Positions 1 through 6,923 of a DNA stretch of 29,607 nt are shown here, one piece after another. The translations under genes were made by a program, and so were the position numbers. Position 1 is the first letter of the stretch, and each line of letters starts with the position of its first letter. Source of the DNA: JAFLUQ01 sp964551215. Its GTDB lineage: Bacteria > Bacillota > Clostridia > UMGS1883. Where the stretch lies: positions 1-29,607 of the forward strand of contig CAZKBV010000013.1 of the NCBI GenBank assembly GCA_964551215.1. The letters are read 5' to 3'. The notes under the pieces are model-generated. The model saw only the letters and a list, made by a program, of their open reading frames with translations. It was not told where the DNA came from and made no database searches.

Positions 1-29
1 TGCCAGTGCCATTTTTTTACCCAATTCAT
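1..29 (-). CDS. Possible start of a gene cut by the window edge
   Basis: On the minus strand an ATG at 29-27 opens nine codons (Met-Asn-Trp-Val-Lys-Lys-Trp-His-Trp) that run off the window without a stop. A GGAG sits 8 bases upstream, a good ribosome site. It would follow the gene ending at 104 in the same direction. Too little is visible to name a product, and the call rests only on the ribosome site and the open frame. Confidence 0.3.
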
Positions 30-103
30 TTTCTCATCTCCATTTAGTGTAAGGTATAAATCCTCATTTGCCTTTTATGCGCGTTCGCGGATTAACAGCC
101 GCT

Positions 104-1102
104 TTATTCTATTTGCTCAACCTGCAAAACAGCGCCGTTTTTTACATCGACAGTTATCATAACGTTGTGACGCGGTGTCATATTTACCGCGCACATCATT
201 GTGAGAATACCGTCATCGTTTATTGTTGGGGGAATTTTTGCGGTTTTCCTAACATCGTTTTCATACATGGCGTTGAAATAATCCATTTTTCCTCGCAGAT
301 CCTTCCCCGCCACATATTCGAAGACGCCGTCCTCCGTCACCAATCTGAAAGTTCCGGCTGATGTGTAAAGCTCGTGGTCATAACTCAAGTAATAATGTTC
401 TCCCAAAATAAAATCCGCATCTTGGCTTCCGCCGAACAGCCTTGTACACTTATGGATCGGCCTTACCGCTCTTGTAGTGTCAATAACAAGACCGCTTTCC
501 TCGCTGAAGGAATATTCCCAATCCAACAATCTGTGAGCCACATCCCATGTCAAGGGAATATATGTAACCCCTTCAACATTTAATATCGGATACGGCGACT
601 CGTTGTCGTATTCTCTAATATAGTCAGTAGCACGCCATTCCGGGTGCAACAACGACGCTTCCTCGTAGCTCAAATAGTCATGTGAAATATAAGTGTAATA
701 ATCCGGAATCACAGCTTCGCGGGTATCGGGGTTGGCAATCTCTTGAATATGCTGTTCCAAATTTTCCGATGTTATTTCATTATACCCTACATAGAGAATC
801 ATTTCGCCGAAATGATACGTGGTTTGACGATACCACCACGACCAGATTCCTCCCTTGTCAAAGGTAATCATAAGCCCCGTAAAGGCAGCCATATCATATG
901 TCAGCGGCAAATATGTTATATCGTTATATACCAGAAAAGGATATTTGCTGTATCTGTTATTATATTGCACGCCGTTTACGGTTACGGGGAAGTAAGGAAT
1001 TGACGCACAGACGCTTTCATTACCTTCGTGCGCAAACGAAGGACTGCCGGGCAACAAAGCGCAAATCAAGCAGGCAATCAAAAACGCACATATTTTTTTC
1101 AC
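104..1102 (-). CDS. Secreted protein with copper-amine-oxidase-N-like (stalk) modules
   Basis: The 332-residue product begins with a Sec signal peptide: a Lys-Lys start, a hydrophobic core at residues 4-18 and a probable cleavage after Ala24. Two modules follow, about residues 37-80 and 165-210, each with the pattern 'VNGV/VEGV...TYLPLT or TYIPLTWDVA...GL'. That is the signature of copper amine oxidase N-terminal-like domains, which Clostridia use as beta-rich extracellular stalks. No enzymatic domain or cell-wall anchor is visible, so the protein is probably released or loosely wall-associated. The start is a GTG (1102-1100) with GGAG 11 bases upstream; no in-frame ATG lies nearby. The domain assignment is by pattern only and the function is unknown. 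Confidence 0.7.
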   Translation of the reverse strand: MKKICAFLIACLICALLPGSPSFAHEGNESVCASIPYFPVTVNGVQYNNRYSKYPFLVYNDITYLPLTYDMAAFTGLMITFDKGGIWSWWYRQTTYHFGEMILYVGYNEITSENLEQHIQEIANPDTREAVIPDYYTYISHDYLSYEEASLLHPEWRATDYIREYDNESPYPILNVEGVTYIPLTWDVAHRLLDWEYSFSEESGLVIDTTRAVRPIHKCTRLFGGSQDADFILGEHYYLSYDHELYTSAGTFRLVTEDGVFEYVAGKDLRGKMDYFNAMYENDVRKTAKIPPTINDDGILTMMCAVNMTPRHNVMITVDVKNGAVLQVEQIE

Positions 1103-1170
1103 AAGAGCATCACTCCATTTTTGATTACATGCAATAATACTTTTCCAACTTTAATACTTTAACGCGCGGA

Positions 1171-1971
1171 TTACGGCTGTTTGCCGATATAGGCCAAGAT
1201 GCCGCCGTCAACGTACAGCACATGGCCGTTAACCGCGTTGGAGGCGTCGGAAGCCAAGAAAAGCGCGGGACCGCCCAGCTCGTCGGGGTTGAGCCATCTG
1301 CCGGCGGGCGTACGGCTGCAAATAAACTGGTCGAAGGGGTGACGGCTGCCGTCAGCCTGACGCTCGCGCAAAGGCGCCGTCTGAGGAGTGGCGATATAGC
1401 CGGGGCCGATGCCGTTGCACTGGATGTTATAGGCGCCGTATTCCGCGCAGATGTTTCTGGTAAGCATTTTAAGGCCGCCCTTTGCCGCGGCATAGGCGGA
1501 AACCGTCTCTCTGCCCAGCTCGCTCATCATGGAGCAGATGTTTATAATTTTGCCGTGACCGTTTTTAATCATCGAGGGAATAACGGCCTTTGCCATAATG
1601 AAGGGGGCGTTAAGGTCAACGTCAATAACCTGACGGAACTCGGCGGCCGTCATTTCGGTCATGGGAATCCTCTTTATGATTCCGGCGTTATTCACAAGAA
1701 TGTCGATAACGCCGACCTCTTCTTCGATTTTCTTAACCATGTCGACGACCATGTCTTCCTTTGTAACGTCGCATACATAGCCCTTCGCGTCAATACCGTC
1801 CTCCTTGTAGGAAGCAAGACCCTTGTCCACAAGCTCCTGCTTTATGTCGCAGAAAACGATTTTTGCCCCGGCGGAAGCGTAGGCTTTGGCAATTCCGTAG
1901 CCTATACCGTAGGAAGCGCCCGTTATAAGAGCTACCTTGCCCTCAAGGCTGAAAGACTTCAAAATATCCAT
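1171..1971 (-). CDS. SDR-family oxidoreductase, gluconate 5-dehydrogenase-like
   Basis: This is a cytosolic short-chain dehydrogenase/reductase of 266 residues, the usual size. It shows the Rossmann motif TGASYGIG (residues 17-24), the NNAG motif (94-97), and the catalytic Ser in the ICSMMS stretch followed by Tyr160 and Lys164 (YAAAK). The stretch GPGYIATPQTAPLRE is characteristic of gluconate 5-dehydrogenases, which interconvert 5-ketogluconate and gluconate with NAD(P)H; related 2-deoxy-gluconate or uronate-pathway dehydrogenases are possible. The ATG at 1971 is chosen because AAGGAG lies 11 bases upstream; an in-frame GTG at 1980 is only 2 bases from it. A TATAAT-like box lies upstream near 2005-2012 but I see no good -35. 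No other sugar-acid genes adjoin it, so the substrate stays inferred. Confidence 0.85.
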   Translation of the reverse strand: MDILKSFSLEGKVALITGASYGIGYGIAKAYASAGAKIVFCDIKQELVDKGLASYKEDGIDAKGYVCDVTKEDMVVDMVKKIEEEVGVIDILVNNAGIIKRIPMTEMTAAEFRQVIDVDLNAPFIMAKAVIPSMIKNGHGKIINICSMMSELGRETVSAYAAAKGGLKMLTRNICAEYGAYNIQCNGIGPGYIATPQTAPLRERQADGSRHPFDQFICSRTPAGRWLNPDELGGPALFLASDASNAVNGHVLYVDGGILAYIGKQP

Positions 1972-2047
1972 TTGACACACATCTCCTTATAAGATTTTTA
2001 TTTATTATAAGTATATCACAAATTTTCCCTTTTTGCAATAGATATTT

Positions 2048-2452
2048 TTATATATTTTTGCCCAATATTATTTTCATCAGGATTGAATTTTTATCCGCCG
2101 TCATTGGCGGAATATTCGGAAAATAAAGCTTCATTCGCACGATATATACGACTATTACCGCCGCCGCCAAAAAAGCGAGAGCCGGAGCGCAGCTCCAAAA
2201 GCGTCTGCCGAAGGAGGCGTCCTTAAAAACATAAAGAACCGCCATTACCGGAACAAGAGGGCAGAGAGGATGCCAGCGGAAAGCCTCGGCAAAATCCAGC
2301 CGCAAAAGCGCGGCGCAGCCCCTCGTCATGCCGCAGCCCGGGCAGGGAAGCCCCGTAATTCTCTTTATTGGGCAGCCAAAAACGAATCCCACGGCGGCGC
2401 AGACAAGCAGTACAAGCCCCACTGTGCATATATTTTTTGCTATATTTTTCAT
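2048..2452 (-). CDS. DUF2752 membrane protein
   Basis: This small protein of 134 residues starts with a transmembrane helix (about residues 8-26) and then carries the DUF2752 signature CPGCGMTRG, followed by a segment ending in RWHP. Further hydrophobic stretches lie near residues 63-78 and 85-105, giving about three membrane spans. The family is common in Bacillota and Bacteroidota and its biochemical role is unknown; the paired cysteines suggest metal or redox contact. Its ATG overlaps the stop codon of the YkgJ-type gene upstream (ATGA), so the two are translationally coupled, in the unit led by metA. Confidence 0.8.
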   Translation of the reverse strand: MKNIAKNICTVGLVLLVCAAVGFVFGCPIKRITGLPCPGCGMTRGCAALLRLDFAEAFRWHPLCPLVPVMAVLYVFKDASFGRRFWSCAPALAFLAAAVIVVYIVRMKLYFPNIPPMTADKNSILMKIILGKNI

Positions 2453-2982
2453 ATTATTTCCTTTAATTCGTCAATTTGGCGGCTTAAAGCCTCAATAAAA
2501 AGCCGCGCCTGCCTGTTTTTCATAAGCAGATTCGCCGTCCGCCTTACAGCCGAAACAAATTCGCCGTCAAGCTCCTTCGGAGCCATTGTCTTTGCCAAAG
2601 GACACATCCCCTTTCCCCGCGGATCCATGATTATTTTCAGCTCCCCCTCCTTTGTAAGATAAGGCGTCAGGGGAAATATGCGGCACGCCAAGGGGCGGCG
2701 GCTTCTTTGGCACACTCCGCCGCAGGTGATAAGGTCGGCGTAACGACCGTAGTCGTATTCAAAATCCGTGTCGTACAGCTTCATTCCCTCCGGCATATTC
2801 CGGAACATGACGTTTTCCTCGGGAAAGAGGTACATTCCCGTAACCTCCTCCCCGTCGTCGCGGCAGCAGGTTTTATCGCACAGTTCGCCGCAGTCCGCCT
2901 TTACGGGGGTTGCTTCTCCCATAATCTCATAGGCGAGTGTATACAGCCTTTTGCTGTTCATTTTTAACACCGCCTTATTCAT
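2449..2982 (-). CDS. YkgJ-type cysteine-cluster protein
   Basis: This cytosolic protein of 177 residues carries the conserved cysteine pattern of the YkgJ family (UPF0153, a zinc- or iron-chelating CxxCxCC-like cluster): a CDKTCC stretch near the N-terminus, CGGVCQ in the middle, then RRPLACRIFPLTPY and a later Cys in GKGMCP. The family is thought to bind metal, and the biological role is unsettled. The ATG at 2982 overlaps the end of metA by 8 bases and is preceded by GAGGTG inside metA; a second ATG at 2961 is also possible. Its 3' end overlaps the DUF2752 gene, so the three genes probably form one transcript. Confidence 0.8.
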   Translation of the reverse strand: MNKAVLKMNSKRLYTLAYEIMGEATPVKADCGELCDKTCCRDDGEEVTGMYLFPEENVMFRNMPEGMKLYDTDFEYDYGRYADLITCGGVCQRSRRPLACRIFPLTPYLTKEGELKIIMDPRGKGMCPLAKTMAPKELDGEFVSAVRRTANLLMKNRQARLFIEALSRQIDELKEII

Positions 2983-3913
2983 CCTTGCACACCTCGATTC
3001 CCACGCTTTCCAGCGAATAGGGCGTGGTCTGGTAGACAAAGTAGTTGAGCCAGTTTGTAAAAAGCAGATGGTTGTGACTGCGCCATGTCATAACGGGAGT
3101 TTTGGAAGGGTCGTCGTCGGGATAATAATTCACGGGAATATCTACCGCCAGACCCTTTGCCGCGTCACGCTTATATTCCTTGTCCAAAGTATCAAACTCG
3201 TACTCGCTGTGTCCCATAACGAATATGCGCTTGTTATCGCGGGATTTGGCTATGTATACGCCCGCCTCGTCGCTGTCGGCGACAATTTCAAGATCCGGCT
3301 CTTTTTCGATATCCTCCCGCAGAACCGTGGTGTGGCGGGAATGGGGCGCGAGGAAATACTCGTCGAAGCCCCTTGTCAAGCGGCTGCGGCGGTTTAATGT
3401 TCTGTGGCGGAAAACGCCGAAAAGCTTTTTGTCCAGAACATACTTTTGTATGCCGTAGTGGTGGTAAAGAGCCGCCTGAGCCGCCCAGCAGATGTGAAAG
3501 GTGCTGGTGGCGTGGGTGTCGGTCCAGTCCATTATTTCGGTCAGCTCCCGCCAGTAGTCCACCTCTTCAAACGCAAGCATCTCAACGGGAGCGCCGGTAA
3601 TGATTACCCCGTCGTAGCGTTTATTCTTTATTTCGGCAAAGGTTTTGTAAAAGGCGGCCAGATGCTCCGGAGGAGTATTTTTTGATTCGTGGGAATCCAT
3701 ATTGATAAATTCCGCGTCTATCTGGAGGGGCGTGTTGCTCAGCGCCCGAAGAATTTGGGTTTCGGTAGCTATCTTTGTCGGCATTATATTTACGATAAGC
3801 ACCTTAAGCGGACGGATATCCTGACTTAAAGCCCGCTTCTCCGTCATTACGAATATGTTTTCCCCGTCCAAAATTTTTGCCGCCGGTAGGTCATTTGGAA
3901 TATTAATGGGCAT
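2975..3913 (-). CDS. metA: Homoserine O-acyltransferase MetA, predicted acetyl-CoA type
   Basis: This enzyme acylates the hydroxyl of L-homoserine, the committed step into methionine synthesis, in the cytosol. At 312 residues it is full length. The catalytic Cys142 (FHICWA) and the dyad His235 and Glu237 (MGHSEYE) are all present at the positions known for the family. Residue 111 is Glu (TGAPVE). In MetA, Glu at 111 is associated with acetyl-CoA and Gly with succinyl-CoA, so this should be the acetyltransferase form despite the common name homoserine O-succinyltransferase. AAGGAG stands 7-8 bases before the ATG and a strong promoter lies 30 bases upstream. It leads the unit with the YkgJ-type and DUF2752 genes. 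No S-box or T-box leader is visible, since the leader is only about 25 bases. Confidence 0.96.
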   Translation of the reverse strand: MPINIPNDLPAAKILDGENIFVMTEKRALSQDIRPLKVLIVNIMPTKIATETQILRALSNTPLQIDAEFINMDSHESKNTPPEHLAAFYKTFAEIKNKRYDGVIITGAPVEMLAFEEVDYWRELTEIMDWTDTHATSTFHICWAAQAALYHHYGIQKYVLDKKLFGVFRHRTLNRRSRLTRGFDEYFLAPHSRHTTVLREDIEKEPDLEIVADSDEAGVYIAKSRDNKRIFVMGHSEYEFDTLDKEYKRDAAKGLAVDIPVNYYPDDDPSKTPVMTWRSHNHLLFTNWLNYFVYQTTPYSLESVGIEVCKDE

Positions 3914-3944
3914 AGCAAGCTCTCCTTACGATATAATATTATAA

Positions 3945-3973
3945 ATTATAACACCTTTTTTTCTGTTTTACAA
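3945..3973 (-). promoter_or_regulatory. Sigma-A promoter of metA
   Basis: On the minus strand TTGTAA (3973-3968) is followed after exactly 17 bases by TATAAT (3950-3945). Transcription should start near 3938, giving a leader of about 25 bases with AAGGAG. Such a short leader leaves no room for a methionine riboswitch. Confidence 0.8.
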
Positions 3974-4088
3974 GAGGACTTTGCGGAAAAAGCGCGGCTT
4001 ACATGAAAATTTCGCGTTATTTATATAATGTCGTTTTTTAAAGAGAAGGTTACGCGAAAATACATATGAATTGTTTTGGATTTAGCTA

Positions 4089-4117
4089 TGGATTTTTTTG
4101 TTCGGACGTGTTATAAT
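4089..4117 (+). promoter_or_regulatory. Extended -10 promoter upstream of the VTC operon
   Basis: TGTTATAAT at 4109-4117 is an extended -10 box. The -35 position (TGGATT, 4089-4094) matches poorly, which the extended TG may offset. It would give a leader of about 105 bases running through the Pho-box-like repeats, so it could be a basal promoter beside the regulated one. Confidence 0.5.
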
Positions 4118-4159
4118 GTAAACAGTATCTGTTTTTATTTTCAGAAAAGACCAAAATCC

Positions 4160-4202
4160 TTAAAAAATCCTTAACATGGATTTAACATTGATAAAGTATT
4201 AT
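4160..4202 (+). promoter_or_regulatory. Pho-box-like direct repeats with a -10 box
   Basis: Three hexamers, TTAAAA (4160-4165), TTAACA (4171-4176) and TTAACA (4182-4187), repeat at exactly 11-bp steps. A TATTAT box follows at 4197-4202. PhoP of Bacillus binds TT(A/T/C)ACA repeats separated by about 5 bases, placed at about -20 to -60 in place of a -35 box. With a start near 4209 these repeats sit at about -22 to -49, the right place. The next gene is a polyphosphate polymerase-type protein, which supports the reading. PhoP binding itself is inferred. Confidence 0.6.
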
Positions 4203-4231
4203 GTATTCGGAAGCAAAAAGGAGGTGACGCT

Positions 4232-4975
4232 GTGGCCATAGAGGTGTTTTCACGCTACGAGCTTAAATTCATGCTGAGCGAGGAACAGTACAAAAGTGTG
4301 TCGGACGCGATTGAACAGAGGATGATATGCGACTCGTACAGCCTCAACGGACGCTGTTACACAATTTCCAACATATATTACGACACTCCGGACAATCGGC
4401 TTATCTCCGCCGCTGTCCGCCATGACGGAGATTACCGCCACAAGATTCGCCTCCGCACGTATGACCCTACGAAAGACACGGCCTTCCTCGAAATAAAGAA
4501 AAAATACAAGGGACTTACCAACAAACGCCGCACCTCGATTTTGATAGACAGTGTAAATCCCATGTTTTCAGAGGGAATATTCCCCGAGGAAAAACCCTTT
4601 ATGAATATGCAGGTGACAAAGGAGCTTTACATAATAGGCCGCAGTCTTTCGCTTGCTCCGAAAACCGTAATAAGCTACGACCGACGCGCCTTTTTCGGGA
4701 AGGACCCCGCCGACGGAGATTTGAGAATAACCTTTGATAAAAATATCCGCTCCCGCCGAAGCGGTCTTGATCTCAGGCTCGGAAGCGAAGGAGAGTCCCT
4801 TCTCGAAGGCGGAAAATGGATAATGGAGGTCAAGGTTGAGCAATGCGTGCCTCTGTGGGTGGCAAGGCTTCTCAGTGAAAACAGCGTGAAGCGGGTAAAA
4901 TTTTCAAAATACGGTACGGAATATAAAAACTATATACTAAAGAACGCGGCTAAAGCCGCCATAACGGAGGCATGA
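4232..4975 (+). CDS. VTC-domain polyphosphate polymerase-like protein
   Basis: The 247-residue cytosolic protein matches the VTC domain, a triphosphate-tunnel fold that in yeast Vtc4 makes polyphosphate from ATP. Tunnel-type charged motifs are visible in order: RYELKF (residues 8-13), the basic strand KIRLR (71-75), LEIKKKY (86-92), KRR (98-100), DRR (150-152) and a late MEVK (198-201). Bacterial relatives are usually annotated as polyphosphate polymerase-domain proteins and are often linked to a DUF4956 gene, as here. The start is a GTG with a near-perfect AAAGGAGGTGA a few bases before it. The stop overlaps the next start (ATGA). The Pho-box-like repeats upstream fit a phosphate role. The catalytic activity is inferred from the fold and motifs. 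Confidence 0.85.
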   Translation: MAIEVFSRYELKFMLSEEQYKSVSDAIEQRMICDSYSLNGRCYTISNIYYDTPDNRLISAAVRHDGDYRHKIRLRTYDPTKDTAFLEIKKKYKGLTNKRRTSILIDSVNPMFSEGIFPEEKPFMNMQVTKELYIIGRSLSLAPKTVISYDRRAFFGKDPADGDLRITFDKNIRSRRSGLDLRLGSEGESLLEGGKWIMEVKVEQCVPLWVARLLSENSVKRVKFSKYGTEYKNYILKNAAKAAITEA

Positions 4976-5679
4976 AAATGAATGACTTTATAAACGCGCT
5001 TACACAATCCGCCACCGGAAGCAGCATTACCGTAACGGAAGTGATTTTTATACTTCTGCTCTCGTCGGTGCTGGGAATACTTATTGCCACGGTTTATAAA
5101 TACAGCTACCGGGGAACGGAATATTCGCAGGAATTTTCGATAACCCTTGTTATGCTTTGCGTAATCATCGCCATTGTGGTAACCGCGATCGGAAGCAATG
5201 TGGCAAGAGCCTTTTCCTTCGCGGGAGCCTTAAGCATAATCCGTTTCCGCACGGCCATGGGCAATCCGAGAGATATAGCCTTTGTGCTGTTCTCGGTTTC
5301 GGCCGGACTTTGCGTGGGCGTGGGAGTTTACGCCTATGCCGTCGCCGTCTGCCTGCTGTTGTTTATACTTATATTCCTCTTAAACCGCTTCAACGCCTTC
5401 GCTCCCCTGGTCATAAACAAGCGGCTTAAAATCACCATTGCGGAAAATATGGACTACGAAGGCATTTTTGACGATGTGCTTTCCCAATACTGCCGAAGCT
5501 TTCAGCTTAAAAAGGTTTCCTCGGTGGATTTGGGAACCTTGTTCGAGCTGGTATACGACATTCAGCTGAAAACCAATATCAGCGAAAAAGCCATGCTGGA
5601 CGAAATCAGATGTATCAACGGCAACTTAAATATTTCTCTTCTTATGCTTGAAGAGAGATCTTCAAAGCTGAAGCTGTAA
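4972..5679 (+). CDS. DUF4956 integral membrane protein
   Basis: This 235-residue protein has hydrophobic spans at about residues 21-43, 54-80 and 104-138 (the last long enough for two helices), then a soluble cytosolic C-terminal domain of about 95 residues. Between the spans lies the conserved loop with FAGALSIIRFRTAMGNPRDIAF, rich in Arg and typical of DUF4956. The family is regularly encoded beside VTC-domain proteins, and by analogy with the yeast VTC complex it may form the membrane part through which polyphosphate is made or moved; that is inference. It is coupled to the preceding gene by an ATGA overlap and followed after 53 bases by the secreted repeat protein. Confidence 0.85.
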   Translation: MKMNDFINALTQSATGSSITVTEVIFILLLSSVLGILIATVYKYSYRGTEYSQEFSITLVMLCVIIAIVVTAIGSNVARAFSFAGALSIIRFRTAMGNPRDIAFVLFSVSAGLCVGVGVYAYAVAVCLLLFILIFLLNRFNAFAPLVINKRLKITIAENMDYEGIFDDVLSQYCRSFQLKKVSSVDLGTLFELVYDIQLKTNISEKAMLDEIRCINGNLNISLLMLEERSSKLKL

Positions 5680-5732
5680 ATAGATTCAAACAGTCCCTCA
5701 AAAAAACCAAAATCAAGAAAGGATGACAAAAA

Positions 5733-6805
5733 ATGAAAAAAATCATGACTGTTGCCGCTATGGCGGCTATGTGCGCGGCTCTTGCGGCGGCTCCCGCTTT
5801 TGCCCGAGGCGGGCATGACGCTATGCGGGGCGGAGCTTCCTCCAATGAAGCTTCCTCCGAGGACAGCGTAAAAATTACACGCCTCACCGGCGTGACGGCC
5901 AAAGCTCCTTTGTCCGACGAAAGCGTTTTGCCCGAGGACGCAAGCTCTGTTCCGGCGGCAAAGCTCCGCCCCGCACGCGTTGAAAAGAACGATTCTCAGA
6001 GCGGCGAATCGACCGCTTCCGACGAAGAAAATTCGGCGAAGCGCGAAGAAATCCGCGCTAAGCTTGACGAGCTGAAAACACGGTACGAGGCGGCGGAAAC
6101 CGATGAGGAAAAAGAAGCTGTCTCAGCGGAAATTAAGGAGCTTGTCAAGGATATTCCGCGCATGAGCCGCCTCCCTCACAAGGATGCCCCCGCGCTTGAC
6201 AGCGAGGACGCGGAAAAGCTCGCGGAGCTTAAGGAAGCCTTAAAATCCGCCGAAACCGACGAGGAAAAAGAAGCTCTCTCAGCGGAAATTAAGGAGCTTG
6301 TCAAGGATATTCCGCGCATGAGCCGCCGCCCTCACAAGGACGCCCCCGCGCTTGACAGCGAGGACGCGGAAAAGCTCGCGGAGCTTAAGGAAGCCTNNNN
6401 NNNNNNNNNNNNNNNNNNNNNNNNNNNNNNNNNNNNNNNNNNNNNNNNNNNNNNNNNNNNNNNNNNNNNNNNNNNNNNNNNNNNNNNNNNNNNNNNGCCC
6501 CCGCGCTTGACAGCGAGGACGCGGAAAAGCTCGCGGAGCTTAAGGAAGCCTTAAAATCCGCCGAAACCGACGAGGAAAAACAGGAAATCTCAGAGGCAAT
6601 AAAGTCTATATGCCCCAAAGCGGACGCGGATAGCGGCCATAAATTCACCGGACGCCGTCATGGAGATTCGTCTGTGAAGCCCAATAAGGGCGCTTCCTCC
6701 GACGGCTCGCGGGATGTTCCGGCTGAAAACGAGGCCGACAGCTCCGTTTCGGAGGATTCCGACTTTGAGGTAAGCTTTGATTACGACTTCGGCGAAGCCG
6801 TCTGA
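5733..6805 (+). CDS. Secreted acidic protein with 52-residue tandem repeats (assembly gap inside)
   Basis: A Sec signal peptide (KK start, Ala-rich core, probable cleavage after AFA, residue 25) is followed by an acidic Ser/Glu-rich linker and then helical charged repeats of 52 residues (156 bp). The first unit begins near 6096 and the second near 6252; part of another follows a 100-N gap (6397-6496). The unit alternates Glu/Lys-rich helix with a fixed RMSR(L/R)PHKDAPALDSEDAEKLAEL segment. After the gap the frame that continues the repeat ends at TGA 6803-6805 with a unique acidic tail ending DYDFGEAV and no LPxTG anchor. The N run puts the two halves out of frame, so its length is nominal. 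It is third in the VTC-DUF4956 operon, suggesting an extracytoplasmic partner in phosphate or polyphosphate handling. It is unlike any family I recognise. Confidence 0.75.
6096..6550 (+). repeat. 156-bp in-frame tandem repeat, collapsed by an assembly gap
   Basis: Equivalent bases recur at 6096 and 6252, a period of 156 bp or 52 codons, with almost no nucleotide divergence between copies. The segment starting at 6342 recurs at 6497 after the N run, an offset of 155, so a gap of 101 bp (plus any multiple of 156) would restore both period and frame. The true copy number cannot be read here. Confidence 0.9.
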
Positions 6806-6850
6806 AAACAGTCTAAAACAGTTCTTTAAAAAGCATAAGGAACCGCGAAA

Positions 6851-6908
6851 GGAGCGGCCCCCAAAAGTTAGACCGAAAATCTAACGATTGGGAGGCCGCT
6901 CCCTTTTT
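6851..6908 (+). terminator. Long-stem terminator of the VTC operon
   Basis: GGAGCGGCC (6851-6859) pairs with GGCCGCTCC (6894-6902), followed by CTTTTTC. An inner stem, GTTAGA with TCTAAC, caps it (6867-6885). It lies between convergent genes and ends the plus-strand operon. Read on the minus strand it is followed by only a short T run, so it may act weakly in that direction. The arm sequence also resembles some IS3-family ends. Confidence 0.75.
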
Positions 6909-6923
6909 CACGCAATGCTTTCG

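Noticed and set aside
3914..3944. Methionine or SAM riboswitch before metA
   Set aside because: The predicted leader is only about 25 bases, and no conserved S-box or T-box blocks are seen.
5733..6554. Reading frame through the N run ending at 6554
   Set aside because: After the gap this frame leaves the 52-residue repeat and gives an unrelated tail; the frame that continues the repeat ends at 6805.
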